This document shows, piece after piece, positions 29,397-41,013 of a DNA stretch of 64,000 nucleotides. Position numbers and translations under genes: made by a program. How positions within the stretch are numbered: the first letter of the stretch is position 1; every line of letters begins with the position of its first letter. Source of the DNA: Microbacterium binotii (GTDB taxonomy: Bacteria > Actinomycetota > Actinomycetes > Actinomycetales > Microbacteriaceae); NCBI RefSeq assembly GCF_021398715.1, contig NZ_CP090347.1, positions 1,674,001 to 1,738,000 on the forward strand, read 5' to 3'. A model generated the notes under the pieces. That model did no database searches. It was not told where the DNA came from and was given only the letters and a program-made list of their open reading frames with translations.

Positions 29397-31397
29397 TCAC
29401 AGCTCGGGATCGGGCACGTCCACCCGAACTCTGAGTGTATTCCGGCTGCGCGCGGGGGTCCGTCCGCGCGCACGACGCGCGCGGACGGCGTCGGCGACGA
29501 CCGCGGCCCGCAGAGACCCCGTCACGGCCCTGCCGTGGCCGTAGTCGAAACGCACCAGGGCGCGCGAGCGGGGCGGGTCCTCTCCGAGGATCTCGGACGG
29601 TCCGAGGACGGCGTCCGGATCGAGCGCGGGAACCTCGGCGCGCAGCTGCGCGAGGGCCTCGTGCACGGTTCGGGGCTCCCCCTCCACGACGGCGACCCGC
29701 ACCGCCGGCGGCAGATGCAGCACCGCACGGTCGGCGAGCTCCGCGCGGGCGTAGGCGGCCTGCGTCCAGGTGGCCAGCGCGCGGGCGACCGGCCCGGCGA
29801 CCCCGGTGAGCAGCACGGGCGCGCCGGGCGCGGTCAGCGCGGCCGCGTTCGACCACCACCGCAGACACGACTCACCGATGCGCAGGTCCTCGGCCAGCAG
29901 CATCCGGTCACCATCCAGGAGCAGCACCGCACGATAACCGCCCTCTGCGATCGGTTCCGCGCCCCGGGTCGCGATCACCAGCGCAGGGCGGTGCTCGACG
30001 CGCGCGACAGGATGGTCGCCGTCCGCCACGATCACCCGAGTCCCGGGGAAGGCTCGACCGAGCTCGTCCGCGGTGCGCTCGCTTCCCGACGACGCGAGAC
30101 GCAGATGCTGACCCTCGCATACGGCGCACTGCCAGGCGGCGATCCCGCGTCCGCACCAGGAGCATTCCGGGGGCCTGCCCTGCCTGCGCACGCGGAGGGG
30201 GCCGGAGCAGTGCAGACAGCGCGCGGGCGTGCGGCAGGAGGAGCAGACCACCACCGGCGCGTACCCGGGACGCGCCACCTGCACCAGGACGGGGCCCTCC
30301 GTCAGCGCGTCGCGCACGGCCTGGAACGCCGAGGACGGGATGCGCGCCTGCGCCACTGCGTCGGATGTCGCCGTCAGGACGACGCGCGGCGTGACCCGAC
30401 GTGCCGCCGCGATTTGACGGAACCAACCGATCTGAACGAGCCGCTCGACATCCGTGGTTCGCGTGTGACCGAGCACCAGCAGGGCGCTCTGCTCGCTCTC
30501 CTGGCGCAGCAGCGCGACATCGCGCGCGTGCACACCGGGGCTGAGCGGTTCTGCGAGCAGCGGATCGCCGTCGTCCCAGATGACGACGAGTCCCGTGTTG
30601 CTGGTGGGCGAATAGACGGCGGATCGGTTTCCGACGACGATGCAGGGAGCCTCCGCGAGGGTGCGCAGGTACGCGCCGTAGCGCGCGGGACCGGTCTGCC
30701 GCGCATCGGACTGCACCAGCGCGTTCGGGGGCACACGCCCCGCGAGGGCGGTCATCACCTGCTCCTGATCACGGTGGTCGGGAACGACGATGATCACGCT
30801 CCGCCCCGCTGCGAGGGTGATGGTCGCTGCCGCCGCGACGAGGACCGCCCATGATCCGACCGTGCCGCCCTCGGCGAGCTCCACGACGCGCGGCGTCGCA
30901 TCCACGGCGAGGCGTTCGCCGGCGCGGATCCCCTCCGCCAGGTGCGGGAACGCCGCGAGGACCTCTTCAGCGGTCTTCACCGCGTCGGCATGGGGCACCT
31001 CGACGACGGGCACAGGCGAATGCAGCCATGCCTTCTCCGCCCGCACCATCCGTTTCGGCACCGCGAGGCGGAGGACATCGGATGCGGATCCTGCCGCGCG
31101 ATCGGCGACGCGTCGGGCAAGGCCGTAGAGACTCGGAGGCAGGACGGGCATCGGCGAGACCACACTGTCGAGCTCGGAGAGCGGACGCTCGTGGTCCGTC
31201 TCCTCGCCACGCTCGATGAGGAACCCGTCGACGACGCGGCCGGCACTGCGCAGCGGAACGCGGACACGTACTCCGGGCACCGCGTCCTCATCGAACTCGG
31301 TCGGGATCGCGTAGTCGAAGAGGCGGTCGAGCTGCGGAAGCGGCGAATCGAGCAGCACGCGCGCGACGGGCCGAGCGGGGCCGGCTGCCCCGGTCAT
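29397..31397 (-). CDS. priA: primosomal protein N' (PriA), helicase-degenerate actinobacterial form
   Basis: 666 residues. The N-terminal DNA 3'-end binding region (LPQLDRLFDYAIP) and the two zinc sites Cys385/388/394/397 and Cys412/415/424/427 are intact, so the fold and replication-restart role are likely conserved. The helicase core is not: the Walker A site has no GKT/S (segment GSWAVLVAAAATITLAAGRS) and the DEAH box region reads VIWDDGD. This loss is known for actinobacterial PriA. It starts one base before the metK stop on the same strand. Confidence 0.93.
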   Translation of the reverse strand: MTGAAGPARPVARVLLDSPLPQLDRLFDYAIPTEFDEDAVPGVRVRVPLRSAGRVVDGFLIERGEETDHERPLSELDSVVSPMPVLPPSLYGLARRVADRAAGSASDVLRLAVPKRMVRAEKAWLHSPVPVVEVPHADAVKTAEEVLAAFPHLAEGIRAGERLAVDATPRVVELAEGGTVGSWAVLVAAAATITLAAGRSVIIVVPDHRDQEQVMTALAGRVPPNALVQSDARQTGPARYGAYLRTLAEAPCIVVGNRSAVYSPTSNTGLVVIWDDGDPLLAEPLSPGVHARDVALLRQESEQSALLVLGHTRTTDVERLVQIGWFRQIAAARRVTPRVVLTATSDAVAQARIPSSAFQAVRDALTEGPVLVQVARPGYAPVVVCSSCRTPARCLHCSGPLRVRRQGRPPECSWCGRGIAAWQCAVCEGQHLRLASSGSERTADELGRAFPGTRVIVADGDHPVARVEHRPALVIATRGAEPIAEGGYRAVLLLDGDRMLLAEDLRIGESCLRWWSNAAALTAPGAPVLLTGVAGPVARALATWTQAAYARAELADRAVLHLPPAVRVAVVEGEPRTVHEALAQLRAEVPALDPDAVLGPSEILGEDPPRSRALVRFDYGHGRAVTGSLRAAVVADAVRARRARGRTPARSRNTLRVRVDVPDPEL

Positions 31398-31398
31398 C

Positions 31399-32592
31399 TC
31401 AGAGCCCGGCTGCGGCGCGCAACTCGTCGACGCGATCCAGACGCTCCCAGGTGAACCCGGGCAGCTCGCGGCCGAAGTGACCGTAGGCGGCCGTCGCCGA
31501 GTAGATGGGACGCAGCAGATCCAGCTGGTCGATGATGGCCTTGGGCCGCAGGTCGAAGACGTCGAGGATGGCCGCGGTGATCGTCTCGTCGCTCACATGC
31601 CCCGTGCCGAAGCTCTCGACATACAGGCCGACGGGACTCGCCTTGCCGATCGCGTACGCGACCTGCACCTCGAGCCGCTCGGCGAGACCCGCCGCGACCG
31701 CATTCTTGGCGACCCAGCGCATGGCGTACGCGGCGGAACGATCGACCTTGGAGGGGTCTTTGCCACTGAAGGCGCCCCCGCCGTGGCGCGCCGCGCCGCC
31801 GTAGGTGTCGATGATGATCTTGCGTCCGGTCAACCCGGCGTCACCCTTGGGGCCGCCGGTCACGAAGGGCCCGGCGGGGTTGATGTAGTACTGCACGTCG
31901 GGCGTGTCGAGTCCGGTGTCGGCGAGCACGGGATCGATGACCTCGCGACGCACCAGCTCGCGCAGCTCGTCCTGACCGATGTCGGGATGATGCTGCGTGG
32001 AGAGCACGACCGACTCCACCGTCTTCGGAGTGTGGCCGTCGTAGCCGAGGGTGACCTGCGTCTTGCCGTCGGGACGGAGGAAATCGAGAGTGCCGGATCT
32101 GCGCACCGCGGCCAGGCGCTCGGCCATCCGATGCGCGGTCCACGCCGCCATCGGCATGAGCTGCGCGGTCTCGGTCGTCGCGAAACCGAACATGATGCCT
32201 TGGTCGCCGGCACCCTGTTCGTCGCGGGGGTCCACCGAGCGTCCCTCGCGCTGCTCGAACGCCTGGTTGACGCCGGCCGCGATGTCCGAGGACTGCGCGC
32301 CGATCGACACGGAGACGCCGCAGGAGTCGCCGTCGAAGCCGGTGTCGCTGGAGGTGTAACCGATGCGGTTCACGACGTCGCGCACGATCGCGGGGATCTC
32401 GACGTAGGCACGCGTCGACACCTCGCCGGCGACGTGCACGAGACCCGTCGTCACGAGCGTCTCGACCGCGACGCGACCAGTCGGATCCTCCGCGATGATC
32501 GCATCGAGGATGCTGTCGGAGATCTGGTCGCAGATCTTGTCCGGATGCCCTTCGGTGACGGATTCGGACGTGAACAGACGCAGCTCGGTCAT
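31399..32592 (-). CDS. metK: S-adenosylmethionine synthetase
   Basis: 397 residues, three repeated alpha/beta domains. It forms SAM from methionine and [23 protein letters not shown] has the ATP-binding His and metal Asp, [10 protein letters not shown] the hexapeptide signature and [19 protein letters not shown] the P-loop-like glycine motif. ATG 32592 follows a GAGTGGAG ribosome binding site. No SAM riboswitch was recognised in the 90 bp upstream, which hold only the rpoZ terminator. Confidence 0.97.
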   Translation of the reverse strand: MTELRLFTSESVTEGHPDKICDQISDSILDAIIAEDPTGRVAVETLVTTGLVHVAGEVSTRAYVEIPAIVRDVVNRIGYTSSDTGFDGDSCGVSVSIGAQSSDIAAGVNQAFEQREGRSVDPRDEQGAGDQGIMFGFATTETAQLMPMAAWTAHRMAERLAAVRRSGTLDFLRPDGKTQVTLGYDGHTPKTVESVVLSTQHHPDIGQDELRELVRREVIDPVLADTGLDTPDVQYYINPAGPFVTGGPKGDAGLTGRKIIIDTYGGAARHGGGAFSGKDPSKVDRSAAYAMRWVAKNAVAAGLAERLEVQVAYAIGKASPVGLYVESFGTGHVSDETITAAILDVFDLRPKAIIDQLDLLRPIYSATAAYGHFGRELPGFTWERLDRVDELRAAAGL

Positions 32593-32631
32593 CGCAACTC
32601 CACTCAAGACGTGAGGGACACCCCCCACTGT

Positions 32632-32670
32632 GACGCTCCCCCCGGACACCAGGGTGCCGGGGGGAGCGTC
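32632..32670 (-). terminator. terminator between rpoZ and metK
   Basis: A perfect 14-bp GC-rich stem (32632-32645 with 32657-32670) around an 11-base loop, 13 bases after the rpoZ stop. It probably ends the gmk-rpoZ transcript, giving metK its own promoter. Confidence 0.8.
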
Positions 32671-32682
32671 GACGTGATCAGA

Positions 32683-32937
32683 TCACTCGGCGTGACGCAG
32701 CCGCAGCTTGTCTTCGTTGATCTCGTGCAGCGCGATCGTCAGCGGCTTGTCTTCGATCGTGGAGTCCACCAGCGGGCCCACGTTGTCGAAGAGGTTGCCC
32801 TCGTGCAGATCCGAGTAGTAGTCGTTGATCTGGCGCGCCCGCTTGGATGCGTAGATGACGAGCTGGTACTTCGAGTCGACCTTGTCGAGAAGGCTGTCGA
32901 TGGGGGGCTCGATGATGCCCTGGTTGGTCCCAGCCAT
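32683..32937 (-). CDS. rpoZ: RNA polymerase omega subunit
   Basis: 84 residues. [25 protein letters not shown] and [13 protein letters not shown] are the conserved omega core around the beta-prime clamp, followed by the actinobacterial tail with [15 protein letters not shown]. It stabilises RNA polymerase assembly. GAGGTAC lies before the ATG. It is 54 bp downstream of the mIHF-Gmk fusion; coaBC, usual between rpoZ and metK in relatives, is not here. Confidence 0.96.
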   Translation of the reverse strand: MAGTNQGIIEPPIDSLLDKVDSKYQLVIYASKRARQINDYYSDLHEGNLFDNVGPLVDSTIEDKPLTIALHEINEDKLRLRHAE

Positions 32938-32991
32938 GGCGGTACCTCCTGGTTCGGGGATGTCGGCGGAGAGTCGTTCGACGACGACGCA

Positions 32992-33906
32992 TCACGACGG
33001 ACGCGCGGAAGCCTTCGTCAATTCTACGACCTCACGCGCGGCCTCGGCGACTTCTGCGTTCACGACCCGGTAGTCGAACTCCCCCTGGGCGGCCAGTTCC
33101 ACCCGCGCGGTGCGCAGACGCCGGGCGCGTTCTTCCGCATCCTCCGTGCCTCGTCCGACCAGGCGCTGCACGAGTTCGTCCCAACTGGGCGGGAGCAGGA
33201 ACACGAGCGCGGCGTCCGGCGCGGCCGCCCGCACCTGCCTGGCTCCCTGCAGATCGATCTCCAGCAGCACCGTGCGACCGTCGGCCAAGGCGCGCTCGAT
33301 CGGACCACGGGGCGTGCCGTAACGGTACTTGTTGTGCACGGTCGCCCACTCGAGCAGTTCGCCGCGCGCGATGAGATCGTCGAAGGCGGCGTCGTCCACG
33401 AAGAAGTAGTGCGTGCCGTCGACCTCGCCGGGGCGGGGCGGGCGCGTGGTCGCGGAGACGGAGAGGAGGATCTCCGGATAGTGCTCCTGGATGTGGGCGG
33501 CCACGGTCCCCTTGCCGACCGCGGTCGGGCCGGCGAGGACGAGCAGACGGCTGCGGGCGGCGCGCGGCTGGGGTTCCGGCAGACGACCGTCGAGCCATTC
33601 CTGGAGCGCGGCGCGCTGGCGCACCCCGAGGCCGCCGAGACGCTTCACGGGCGAGATGCCGAGCTCGGCGAGGATGCGATCCCGCTTGCCCTCTCCGATG
33701 GCCGGGAGCGAGGTGAGGAACTCGGGGACGCGCAGGGTTCCGGCGGCGGATGCGGGGGCGGCGACCGCACGTCGCAGCACCTCCTGGCCGCTGATCACGC
33801 GCGTGGCGAGGTCGCGCTTGAGCGACGCGCGGGCGCGACGGGCCTCGACGGCTCGGCGCGACGCCGCGGCACGATCGACCTCGGGCGGCGTTCGACTGTC
33901 AACCAC
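32992..33906 (-). CDS. gmk: mIHF-guanylate kinase fusion protein
   Basis: 304 residues in one frame. Residues 1-110 match actinobacterial integration host factor: the basic helix [15 protein letters not shown] near 19-33, then the helix-two-turn-helix DNA-binding part [18 protein letters not shown] and [17 protein letters not shown] (about 67-105). Residues 120-304 are a complete guanylate kinase: Walker A GPTAVGKG at 126-133, [19 protein letters not shown], and the GMP-binding RYGTPRG. The GTG at 33906 has GGAGGT five bases upstream, and no stop or second ribosome site lies between the halves. Gmk phosphorylates GMP; mIHF compacts DNA. It overlaps pyrF by 8 bp. Confidence 0.9.
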   Translation of the reverse strand: MVDSRTPPEVDRAAASRRAVEARRARASLKRDLATRVISGQEVLRRAVAAPASAAGTLRVPEFLTSLPAIGEGKRDRILAELGISPVKRLGGLGVRQRAALQEWLDGRLPEPQPRAARSRLLVLAGPTAVGKGTVAAHIQEHYPEILLSVSATTRPPRPGEVDGTHYFFVDDAAFDDLIARGELLEWATVHNKYRYGTPRGPIERALADGRTVLLEIDLQGARQVRAAAPDAALVFLLPPSWDELVQRLVGRGTEDAEERARRLRTARVELAAQGEFDYRVVNAEVAEAAREVVELTKASARPS

Positions 33907-34759
33907 GGCGGACCTCCGAATAGAGTGCGCGCCTCTCATCGATGCGGGCGACCAAGCCGGCCGGACCAGCAGACAGGATGCTCCTGCTCTCACTGGCCAC
34001 GACCTGCGCCGCCACGTAGCCGAAGAGCGTGTCGAGATCCGACGGCTGTGCACCCTGCGCGCCGAAACCCGGAGCAAGGATGGGGGTCCCGGCGAGCACC
34101 GTGTCGGTGAGCCCGAACGATGTGCGCTGCAGCGTCGCTCCCACCACCACGCCGACGGGGCCGAGGGCTCCCGCGCTCCCGACGTTGTAGGAGCCGACCT
34201 CACGAGCGACGCGGGCCGCGATCGGCTCGTCGTCACCTGCCGAGGCATCGACCGTGATGGCGGTCTGCACGGCGGCTGCCTCGCGATTGCTCGTCGCGGC
34301 GAGGACGAACACGCCCTTGTCCGCCCGGATCGCGCGGGTGATGGTCTCGTGCAGGGACTCCGGTCCGAGATAGGGGCTGAGGGTGAGCGCATCCGCTTCC
34401 AGGGGCGCACCGGGCTCGAGCCACGCGGCGGCGTAGCCGTCCATCGTCGTACCGATGTCGCCCCGCTTCGCGTCGGCGATCACCAGCAGGCCCGCATCCC
34501 TCGCCGCAGCGAGCACGTCCTCGAGGGCGGCGTAACCCGCCGACCCGAACCGTTCGTAGAACGCGACCTGCGGCTTCACGACGCCCACGCGCCCCGCGGC
34601 CGCATCCACGACGCGCAGACCGAACTCGCGCACCCCGGCCGCATCCTCGCCGAGGCCCCAGGCGCGCAGCAGCTGTGCGTGGGGGTCGATCCCCACGCAC
34701 AGCTGGCCGTACTCGTCGAGCGCGGCCTGCAGCCGCGTTCCGAAACCGGCTGCGCTCAC
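33899..34759 (-). CDS. pyrF: orotidine 5'-phosphate decarboxylase
   Basis: 286 residues, the longer actinobacterial (type 2) Pyr[15 protein letters not shown] is its N-terminal signature and [19 protein letters not shown] carries the catalytic Asp-x-Lys-x-x-Asp array. It makes UMP from OMP. Its ATG overlaps the carB stop by 4 bp, ending the pyr operon proper. Confidence 0.97.
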   Translation of the reverse strand: MSAAGFGTRLQAALDEYGQLCVGIDPHAQLLRAWGLGEDAAGVREFGLRVVDAAAGRVGVVKPQVAFYERFGSAGYAALEDVLAAARDAGLLVIADAKRGDIGTTMDGYAAAWLEPGAPLEADALTLSPYLGPESLHETITRAIRADKGVFVLAATSNREAAAVQTAITVDASAGDDEPIAARVAREVGSYNVGSAGALGPVGVVVGATLQRTSFGLTDTVLAGTPILAPGFGAQGAQPSDLDTLFGYVAAQVVASESRSILSAGPAGLVARIDERRALYSEVRRG

Positions 34760-37700
34760 GCGCGCGCCGCCCGCTCCACCGCGTACTCCTGCAGGCTCTT
34801 CACGTCGAACCCCTCGCGCAGCACGGGCAACGCGCTGACGGCGGCGCCGAGCACGGCCATCGTCGTGAACAGTGCCTTGTCCGCGGCCACCGCGGCCGCG
34901 CGGATCTCGTACCCGTCCGCGCGCGCCAGGCCGCCGCTGGGCGTGTTGACGATCATGTCGATCTCACCCGCGTTGATGAGATCGACGATGTTCGTCTCCC
35001 CCGTCTCCTGCGTCGCCGAGTACTTGTTGACGGTGCGCACCGCGATGCCGTTCCGAGCGAGGATCTCCGCCGTTCCCTCCGTCGCCACGAGCTCGTAGCC
35101 GAGTTCCTGGAGGCGGTGGGCCGGCAGGATCACGGCGCGCTTGTCGGCGTCGGCGACCGAGATGAACACCGTGCCCGACAGGGGCATCCCGCCGTAGGCG
35201 GCCTGCTGGCTCTTCGCGAACGCCGTCGGGAAATCGCGGTCGAATCCCATGACCTCGCCGGTCGAGCGCATCTCCGGCCCGAGCACGGAGTCGACGGTCT
35301 GGCCGTCCTTCGTGCGGAACCGCTTGAAGGGCAGCACGGCCTCCTTGACGGCGACGGGTGCGTCCAGCGGAACACGCGAGCCGTCCTGCTCGGGAAGCAT
35401 CCCCTCGGCCTTGAGCTCGGCGATGGAGCTGCCCGCCATGATGCGGCTGGCGGCCTTCGCGAGCGGGATGCCGAGCGCCTTGGAGACGAAGGGCACCGTG
35501 CGGCTCGCGCGCGGGTTCGCCTCGATCACGTAGAGCACGCCGGCACTGATCGCGAACTGCACGTTCAGCAGCCCCCGCACGCCCACGCCCTGGGCGATGG
35601 CCAGCGTCGCCTCACGGACACGGTCGACGTCGGTGCGGCCCAGCGACACGGGAGGGAGCGTGCAGGAGGAGTCGCCGGAGTGGATGCCCGCCTCCTCCAG
35701 GTGCTCCATCACGCCGCCGATGTACAGCTCCTGGCCGTCGAACAGGGCGTCCACGTCGAGCTCGATGGCGTCGTCCAGGAAGCGGTCGACGAGCAGGGGC
35801 AGCCCCGGGCCGATGATGGCCGCATCGGCGATGCGGACGAAGTAGTCGCGCAGCGCCTCCGTCGAGTAGACGATCTCCATGCCGCGGCCGCCGAGCACGA
35901 AGCTCGGGCGCACCAGCACCGGGTAGCCGATCTCCTCGGCGACGCTCACCGCGCCGTCGACGTCGATCGCCGTGCCGCTGCGCGGCGCGACCAGGCCCGC
36001 GTCGTCCAGCAGGCGCGAGAACAGCTCGCGCTCCTCCGCCAGGTCGATCGCGGCGGGGCTCGTGCCCAGGATGCGGTAGCCCGCCGCCTCGATGCCCTTC
36101 GCAAGCCCCAGGGGGGTCTGGCCTCCGAGCTGACAGATGACACCGAGGATCTCGCCCGACGCGCTCTCCGCATGCAGCACCTCGAGCACGTCTTCGAGCG
36201 TGAGCGGTTCGAAGTACAGACGGTCGCTCGTGTCGTAGTCGGTCGAGACCGTCTCCGGGTTGCAGTTGATCATGACCGTCTCGTAGCCCGCATCCGAGAG
36301 CGCGAAGCTCGCGTGCACGCACGAATAGTCGAACTCGACGCCCTGACCGATGCGGTTGGGGCCGGAGCCGATGATGACGACCTTGGTGCGCTCCGACGGC
36401 GACACCTCCGTCTCGGCGTCGTAGCTCGAGTAGTGGTACGGCGTGAGAGCGGGGAACTCTCCGGCGCACGTGTCGACCGTCTTGTAGACGGGCCGCAGTC
36501 CCAGGGCGTGGCGGATGCCGCGCACCTCGGCCTCGCCGATGCCGCGCAGCTCGGCGATCTGCGCGTCGCTGAAGCCGTGCTCCTTCGCGACCCGCAGCAC
36601 CTCGGTATCGAGCTCGCCGGCCGCGCGCACGAACTCGGCCACCTCGTTGATCAGCGCGATCTGATCGAGGAACCAGGGATCGATCGCCGTCGCCTCGAAC
36701 GCCTGCTCGATCGTGGCTCCCTTGCGCATGGCCTGCTGCAGGACGACGATGCGCCCGTCCGTCGGGGTGGCCGCGATCTCCAGCAGCTCCTCGACCGAGC
36801 GCTGCTCGTCACCCCAGTGGAAGCTGGAGCCGCGCTTCTCCAGCGATCGCAGCGCCTTCTGCAAGGCCGTCGCGTAGTTGCGACCGATCGCCATCGCCTC
36901 GCCGACCGACTTCATGGTCGTCGTGAGTGTCGTGTCGGCCGCGGGGAACTTCTCGAAGTTGAAGCGCGGCACCTTGACGACGACGTAGTCCAGCGTCGGC
37001 TCGAAGCTCGCCGGGGTCACCTTCGTGATGTCGTTCGGGATCTCGTCGAGGCGGTAGCCGATCGCGAGCTTGGCGGCGATCTTGGCGATCGGGAAGCCCG
37101 TGGCCTTCGACGCCAGCGCCGAGGAGCGCGACACGCGCGGGTTCATCTCGATCACGATGATGCGCCCGGTCACGGGGTCGACGGCGAACTGGATGTTGCA
37201 GCCGCCGGTGTCGACACCCACGCGACGGATGATCTCGATGCCGATGTCGCGCAGCTTCTGATACTCGCGGTCTGTCAGCGTGAGCGCGGGGGCGACCGTG
37301 ATCGAGTCCCCCGTGTGCACGCCGACGGGGTCGACGTTCTCGATCGAGCAGACGACCACCGTGTTGTCGGCGGTGTCGCGCATGAGCTCGAGCTCGTACT
37401 CCTTCCACCCGAGGATGGACTCCTCGAGGAGCACCTCGTTCGTGGGCGAGTCGTGCAGACCGGCGCCGCCGATGCGGCGCAGATCGGCCTCGTCGTACGC
37501 GAAGCCCGAGCCCAGTCCGCCCATCGTGAAGGAGGGGCGAACCACGAGCGGGTACCCGAGCTTCTCGGCACCGGCGAGGAGCTCGTCCATGGAGTGGCAG
37601 ATGACGGAGGCGGCCACATCCGCTCCGGCCTCGATCACCAGCTCCTTGAAGATCTGGCGGTCCTCGCCCTTGTTGATGGCCTCGAAGTTGGCGCCGATGA

Positions 37701-38043
37701 GCTCGATGCCGTACTTCTCCAGCACACCGTTCTTGTGCAGGTCGATCGCCGCGTTCAGCGCCGTCTGGCCGCCGAGGGTCGGCAGGATCGCGTCGGGGCG
37801 CTCCTTGGCGATGATGGTCTCGATGACCCGCCAGTTGATGGGCTCGATGTAGGTCGCATCGGCGAAGTCGGGGTCGGTCATGATCGTGGCCGGGTTCGAG
37901 TTGACCAGGATCACGCGAACGCCCTCGGCACGCAGCACACGGCACGCCTGGGTACCGGAGTAGTCGAACTCACAGGCCTGACCGATGACGATCGGGCCGG
38001 AGCCGATGACGAGGACGGAGCGGATGTCGTCGCGCTTGGGCAT
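34756..38043 (-). CDS. carB: carbamoyl phosphate synthase large subunit
   Basis: 1095 residues, two homologous ATP-grasp halves (each with a glycine-rich VIGSGPxxIGQGxEFDY start) and a C-terminal methylglyoxal-synthase-like allosteric domain from about 945. It makes carbamoyl phosphate from bicarbonate, ATP and ammonia tunnelled from CarA, for both pyrimidines and arginine. The ATG shares one base with the carA stop. Confidence 0.98.
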   Translation of the reverse strand: MPKRDDIRSVLVIGSGPIVIGQACEFDYSGTQACRVLRAEGVRVILVNSNPATIMTDPDFADATYIEPINWRVIETIIAKERPDAILPTLGGQTALNAAIDLHKNGVLEKYGIELIGANFEAINKGEDRQIFKELVIEAGADVAASVICHSMDELLAGAEKLGYPLVVRPSFTMGGLGSGFAYDEADLRRIGGAGLHDSPTNEVLLEESILGWKEYELELMRDTADNTVVVCSIENVDPVGVHTGDSITVAPALTLTDREYQKLRDIGIEIIRRVGVDTGGCNIQFAVDPVTGRIIVIEMNPRVSRSSALASKATGFPIAKIAAKLAIGYRLDEIPNDITKVTPASFEPTLDYVVVKVPRFNFEKFPAADTTLTTTMKSVGEAMAIGRNYATALQKALRSLEKRGSSFHWGDEQRSVEELLEIAATPTDGRIVVLQQAMRKGATIEQAFEATAIDPWFLDQIALINEVAEFVRAAGELDTEVLRVAKEHGFSDAQIAELRGIGEAEVRGIRHALGLRPVYKTVDTCAGEFPALTPYHYSSYDAETEVSPSERTKVVIIGSGPNRIGQGVEFDYSCVHASFALSDAGYETVMINCNPETVSTDYDTSDRLYFEPLTLEDVLEVLHAESASGEILGVICQLGGQTPLGLAKGIEAAGYRILGTSPAAIDLAEERELFSRLLDDAGLVAPRSGTAIDVDGAVSVAEEIGYPVLVRPSFVLGGRGMEIVYSTEALRDYFVRIADAAIIGPGLPLLVDRFLDDAIELDVDALFDGQELYIGGVMEHLEEAGIHSGDSSCTLPPVSLGRTDVDRVREATLAIAQGVGVRGLLNVQFAISAGVLYVIEANPRASRTVPFVSKALGIPLAKAASRIMAGSSIAELKAEGMLPEQDGSRVPLDAPVAVKEAVLPFKRFRTKDGQTVDSVLGPEMRSTGEVMGFDRDFPTAFAKSQQAAYGGMPLSGTVFISVADADKRAVILPAHRLQELGYELVATEGTAEILARNGIAVRTVNKYSATQETGETNIVDLINAGEIDMIVNTPSGGLARADGYEIRAAAVAADKALFTTMAVLGAAVSALPVLREGFDVKSLQEYAVERAARA

Positions 38044-39197
38044 TACTTGGTGTCCTTCTTGCTCTGCTCGGCGATGACCATGTCCCGGAACCGGTCGAAG
38101 AGGTAGTTCGCGTCGTGCGGGCCGGCGGCGGCCTCCGGGTGGTACTGCACACTGAACGCGGGGATGTCGAGGGCGCGTAGCCCCTCGACGACCTGATCGT
38201 TGAGGCCGACGTGGCTGACCTCGACGCGGCCGTAGCCGTTCGGGCTGTCGCTCACGCCGTCGAGCGGCGCATCCACTGCGAAGCCGTGGTTGTGCGCGGT
38301 GATCTCCACGCGCCCGGTCGTGCGGTCCATGACGGGCTGGTTGATGCCGCGGTGACCGAAGGGCAGCTTGTACGTGCCGTAGCCCAGCGCCCGCCCCAGC
38401 AGCTGGTTGCCGAAGCAGATGCCGAAGAACGGCAGGCGGTCATCGAGCACCGCGCGCAGCAGCTCGACGTGATCGGCGGATGCCGCCGGGTCGCCGGGGC
38501 CGTTGGAGTAGAACACCGCGACGGGGTCGATCGCGCGGATCTCCTCGATCGTGGCGGTCTGCGGCAGCACGTGCACGTCGAATCCGCGAGCGGCGAGGTT
38601 GTCGATCGTGGCCTGCTTGACCCCGAGGTCGAGCACGGCCAGGTTCCCGACGCGCTCCGCGGTGGCGGGGGTGATCTCGGTCTCGACGACGGAGACGGAT
38701 GCGGAGAGGTTCTGTCCCGCCATCGCGGGCGCCTCGCGCACGATGCGCAGCTGCTCCTCCGGGTCGATCGCCGCGGCGTCGCCCGAGAAGATTCCGCCGC
38801 GCATGCTGCCCGCCGAGCGGATGTGGCGCGTCACGGCACGGGTGTCGATGCCACTGATGCCGACGATGCCGTCGTTCGTGAGTGCGTCGTCGAGCGACTC
38901 CTCGGCACGCCAGTTGGACACGACGCGCGAGGGGTCGCGCACGATGTAGCCGGCGACCCAGATGCGCCGCGACTCGGTGTCCTCGTCGTTGACACCGGTG
39001 TTGCCGATGTGGGGCGCGGTCTGCAGGACGATCTGTCCCGCGTAGGAGGGGTCGGTGAGGGTCTCCTGGTAGCCGGTCATACCGGTGGCGAAGACGACCT
39101 CGCCGAGGGTGGTGCCGGTGGCGCCGTAGGCGCGGCCGGAGTGGCGGGTGCCGTCTTCGAGGACGAGGACGGCCGGTCCGGTGCGGAAGAGAGTCAT
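38043..39197 (-). CDS. carA: carbamoyl phosphate synthase small subunit
   Basis: 384 residues. N-terminal CarA-specific domain ([17 protein letters not shown], then [19 protein letters not shown]) and C-terminal class I glutaminase with nucleophile Cys in [16 protein letters not shown] and His/Glu in [14 protein letters not shown]. It releases ammonia from glutamine for CarB. Its ATG at 39197 overlaps the membrane-protein stop by 3 bases. Confidence 0.97.
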   Translation of the reverse strand: MTLFRTGPAVLVLEDGTRHSGRAYGATGTTLGEVVFATGMTGYQETLTDPSYAGQIVLQTAPHIGNTGVNDEDTESRRIWVAGYIVRDPSRVVSNWRAEESLDDALTNDGIVGISGIDTRAVTRHIRSAGSMRGGIFSGDAAAIDPEEQLRIVREAPAMAGQNLSASVSVVETEITPATAERVGNLAVLDLGVKQATIDNLAARGFDVHVLPQTATIEEIRAIDPVAVFYSNGPGDPAASADHVELLRAVLDDRLPFFGICFGNQLLGRALGYGTYKLPFGHRGINQPVMDRTTGRVEITAHNHGFAVDAPLDGVSDSPNGYGRVEVSHVGLNDQVVEGLRALDIPAFSVQYHPEAAAGPHDANYLFDRFRDMVIAEQSKKDTK

Positions 39198-39706
39198 ACG
39201 TCGGTTCCCGTCGAGGTGGGGTGGGGCAGGATCGCGTCGAGGGCGGCGGCGACCGCGCGAGCCGAGGCGTCCTGCGGGCGGAAGTAGGAGTCGACGAGCG
39301 TGTCGTCGTCGATGCGCCAGCTGAGACGGGCCAGCCCGTCCCGCTCGACCACGCGGTCGATCGTGACGGTGGCCTGCTGAGCGGACACGAGGCGCGTTCT
39401 GTCGATGAACACCGGCTCGCCGCCGTGGGCGAGCAGCGCCACGCCGGCGTCGGTGATCAGGAGGTCGGCCTTGGCGCGGAACCCGAGCCCTCGAACGGCG
39501 AGACGTTCCAGGGCGGTGTCGTGCGCGGTCGTCGCCACGTACAGGCCGGCGAAGCGTGCGAGCACGTCTGCGTCGGCGGGCGGCGAACCGAGCGGCGCGG
39601 CAAGGCCGCTGTCTCGTCGCACTCGTCGCAGCCAGCCCCAGAGCATGAGGCCGATCAGCAGCAGTGCGACGGCGAGCATGACCAGCAGTGCGCCCTCTCG
39701 GCTCAT
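39194..39706 (-). CDS. single-pass membrane protein with PH-like domain, in the pyr operon
   Basis: 170 residues: one N-terminal helix ([20 protein letters not shown]), a basic stop-transfer segment, then a beta-rich cytoplasmic domain. It sits between pyrC and carA, where mycobacteria have the uncharacterised membrane protein Rv1382, so it is probably the same family. Function is unknown. ATG overlaps with pyrC and with carA show it is translated as part of the pyrimidine operon. Confidence 0.75.
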   Translation of the reverse strand: MSREGALLVMLAVALLLIGLMLWGWLRRVRRDSGLAAPLGSPPADADVLARFAGLYVATTAHDTALERLAVRGLGFRAKADLLITDAGVALLAHGGEPVFIDRTRLVSAQQATVTIDRVVERDGLARLSWRIDDDTLVDSYFRPQDASARAVAAALDAILPHPTSTGTDV

Positions 39707-41013
39707 GCGTGCACCTCCGCCGCATCCACGACGACGCCGTCGCGCACGGTCGCGATGCCGGCGCGGAACGTCCACCGCGTCGAACCCGGCAGCTCGCGCC
39801 CGAGGTAGGGCGAGTTGGTGCTGCGTCCGTGCAGGTCGTCGACGGCGAACCTCGCGCGAACGCTGTCGTCGTACAACGCTAGATGGGCCGGCTCGCCCAC
39901 GGCGAGCGGACGGCCGTGCGCCTGCAGGCGCCCGATCGCGGCAGGCGCGCTGCTCATGACGCGCGCGACGTCCGCCCAGTCGAGCAGTCCGGTCTCAACC
40001 ATGGCGTGGTGCACGACGCGCAGGGCGCTCTCGAGTCCCACCATGCCGTTGGCCGCGGCCTGCCACTCGCAGGCCTTCGCCTCGGCGGGATGCGGTGCGT
40101 GGTCGGTCGCGACGATGTCGATCGTGCCGTCCGCGAGGCCCTCCCGGACCGCCTGCACGTCCTCGTCCCGCCGCAACGGCGGGTTCACCTTGAACCGCGC
40201 GTCGTATCCGCGAACGAGTTCTTCGGTCAACAGCAGGTGGTGCGGGGTGACCTCGGCGGTCACTGCGATGCCCCGCTTCTTCGCCCAGCGGATGATGTCG
40301 ACGCTGCCGGCCGTGGAGAGGTGGCAGACGTGCAGGCGCGACCCGACATGCTCGGCGAGCAGGACGTCGCGGGCGATGATCGACTCCTCCGCGACGGCGG
40401 GCCACCCGGTGAGCCCCAGCTCGGCCGAGACGGCGCCCTCGTTCATCTGAGCGCCCTCGGTCAGACGCGGGTCCTGCGCGTGCTGTGCGATCACGCCGTC
40501 GAACGCCTTCACGTACTCGAGGGCGCGACGCATGATGAGCGGATCGAAGACGCAGAAGCCGTCATCGCTGAACACACGCACGCGCGCGCGGGAGTGAGCC
40601 ATCGCTCCCAGCTCCGCCAGCCGCTCGCCCTTCTGTCCGACCGTCACGGCCCCGATGGGCTGGACGTCGACGAAGCCGGCGGCTTCGCCGAGCGCGAGCT
40701 CCTGCTCGACGACTCCGGCGGTGTCCGCGACGGGCGACGTGTTCGGCATGGCGAACAGGGCCGTGTACCCGCCCGCGGCGCCCGCACGAGAGCCGGTCAG
40801 GATGGTCTCGGATGCCTCGTAGCCGGGCTCTCGCAGATGCGTGTGCAGATCGACCAGGCCGGGAAGGGCGACGAGGCCCTCGGCATCGATGACCTGGGCC
40901 CCGGCTCGGCTGAGGCCACTCCCCATCTCCTGGATGAGGCCGTCCGCGACGACGAGATCGACCGCGGCGGCGCCGACCGGCCGCACGCCGCGGATCACGT
41001 ACGTTCCGCTCAT
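39703..41013 (-). CDS. pyrC: dihydroorotase
   Basis: 436 residues, amidohydrolase fold. [17 protein letters not shown] has the two zinc His, and later His residues in [10 protein letters not shown] and [13 protein letters not shown] complete the site; [17 protein letters not shown] carries the catalytic Asp. It closes carbamoyl aspartate to dihydroorotate. It overlaps pyrB and the membrane gene by 4 bp each. Confidence 0.96.
   Translation of the reverse strand: MSGTYVIRGVRPVGAAAVDLVVADGLIQEMGSGLSRAGAQVIDAEGLVALPGLVDLHTHLREPGYEASETILTGSRAGAAGGYTALFAMPNTSPVADTAGVVEQELALGEAAGFVDVQPIGAVTVGQKGERLAELGAMAHSRARVRVFSDDGFCVFDPLIMRRALEYVKAFDGVIAQHAQDPRLTEGAQMNEGAVSAELGLTGWPAVAEESIIARDVLLAEHVGSRLHVCHLSTAGSVDIIRWAKKRGIAVTAEVTPHHLLLTEELVRGYDARFKVNPPLRRDEDVQAVREGLADGTIDIVATDHAPHPAEAKACEWQAAANGMVGLESALRVVHHAMVETGLLDWADVARVMSSAPAAIGRLQAHGRPLAVGEPAHLALYDDSVRARFAVDDLHGRSTNSPYLGRELPGSTRWTFRAGIATVRDGVVVDAAEVHA

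Noticed and set aside
32593..32682. SAM riboswitch before metK
   Set aside because: The gap holds a simple terminator hairpin and no riboswitch core was recognised.
34675..38106. Long plus-strand open frame opposite carB
   Set aside because: Antisense to a clearly recognised gene; composition is Asp/Arg/Val-rich with no known motif.
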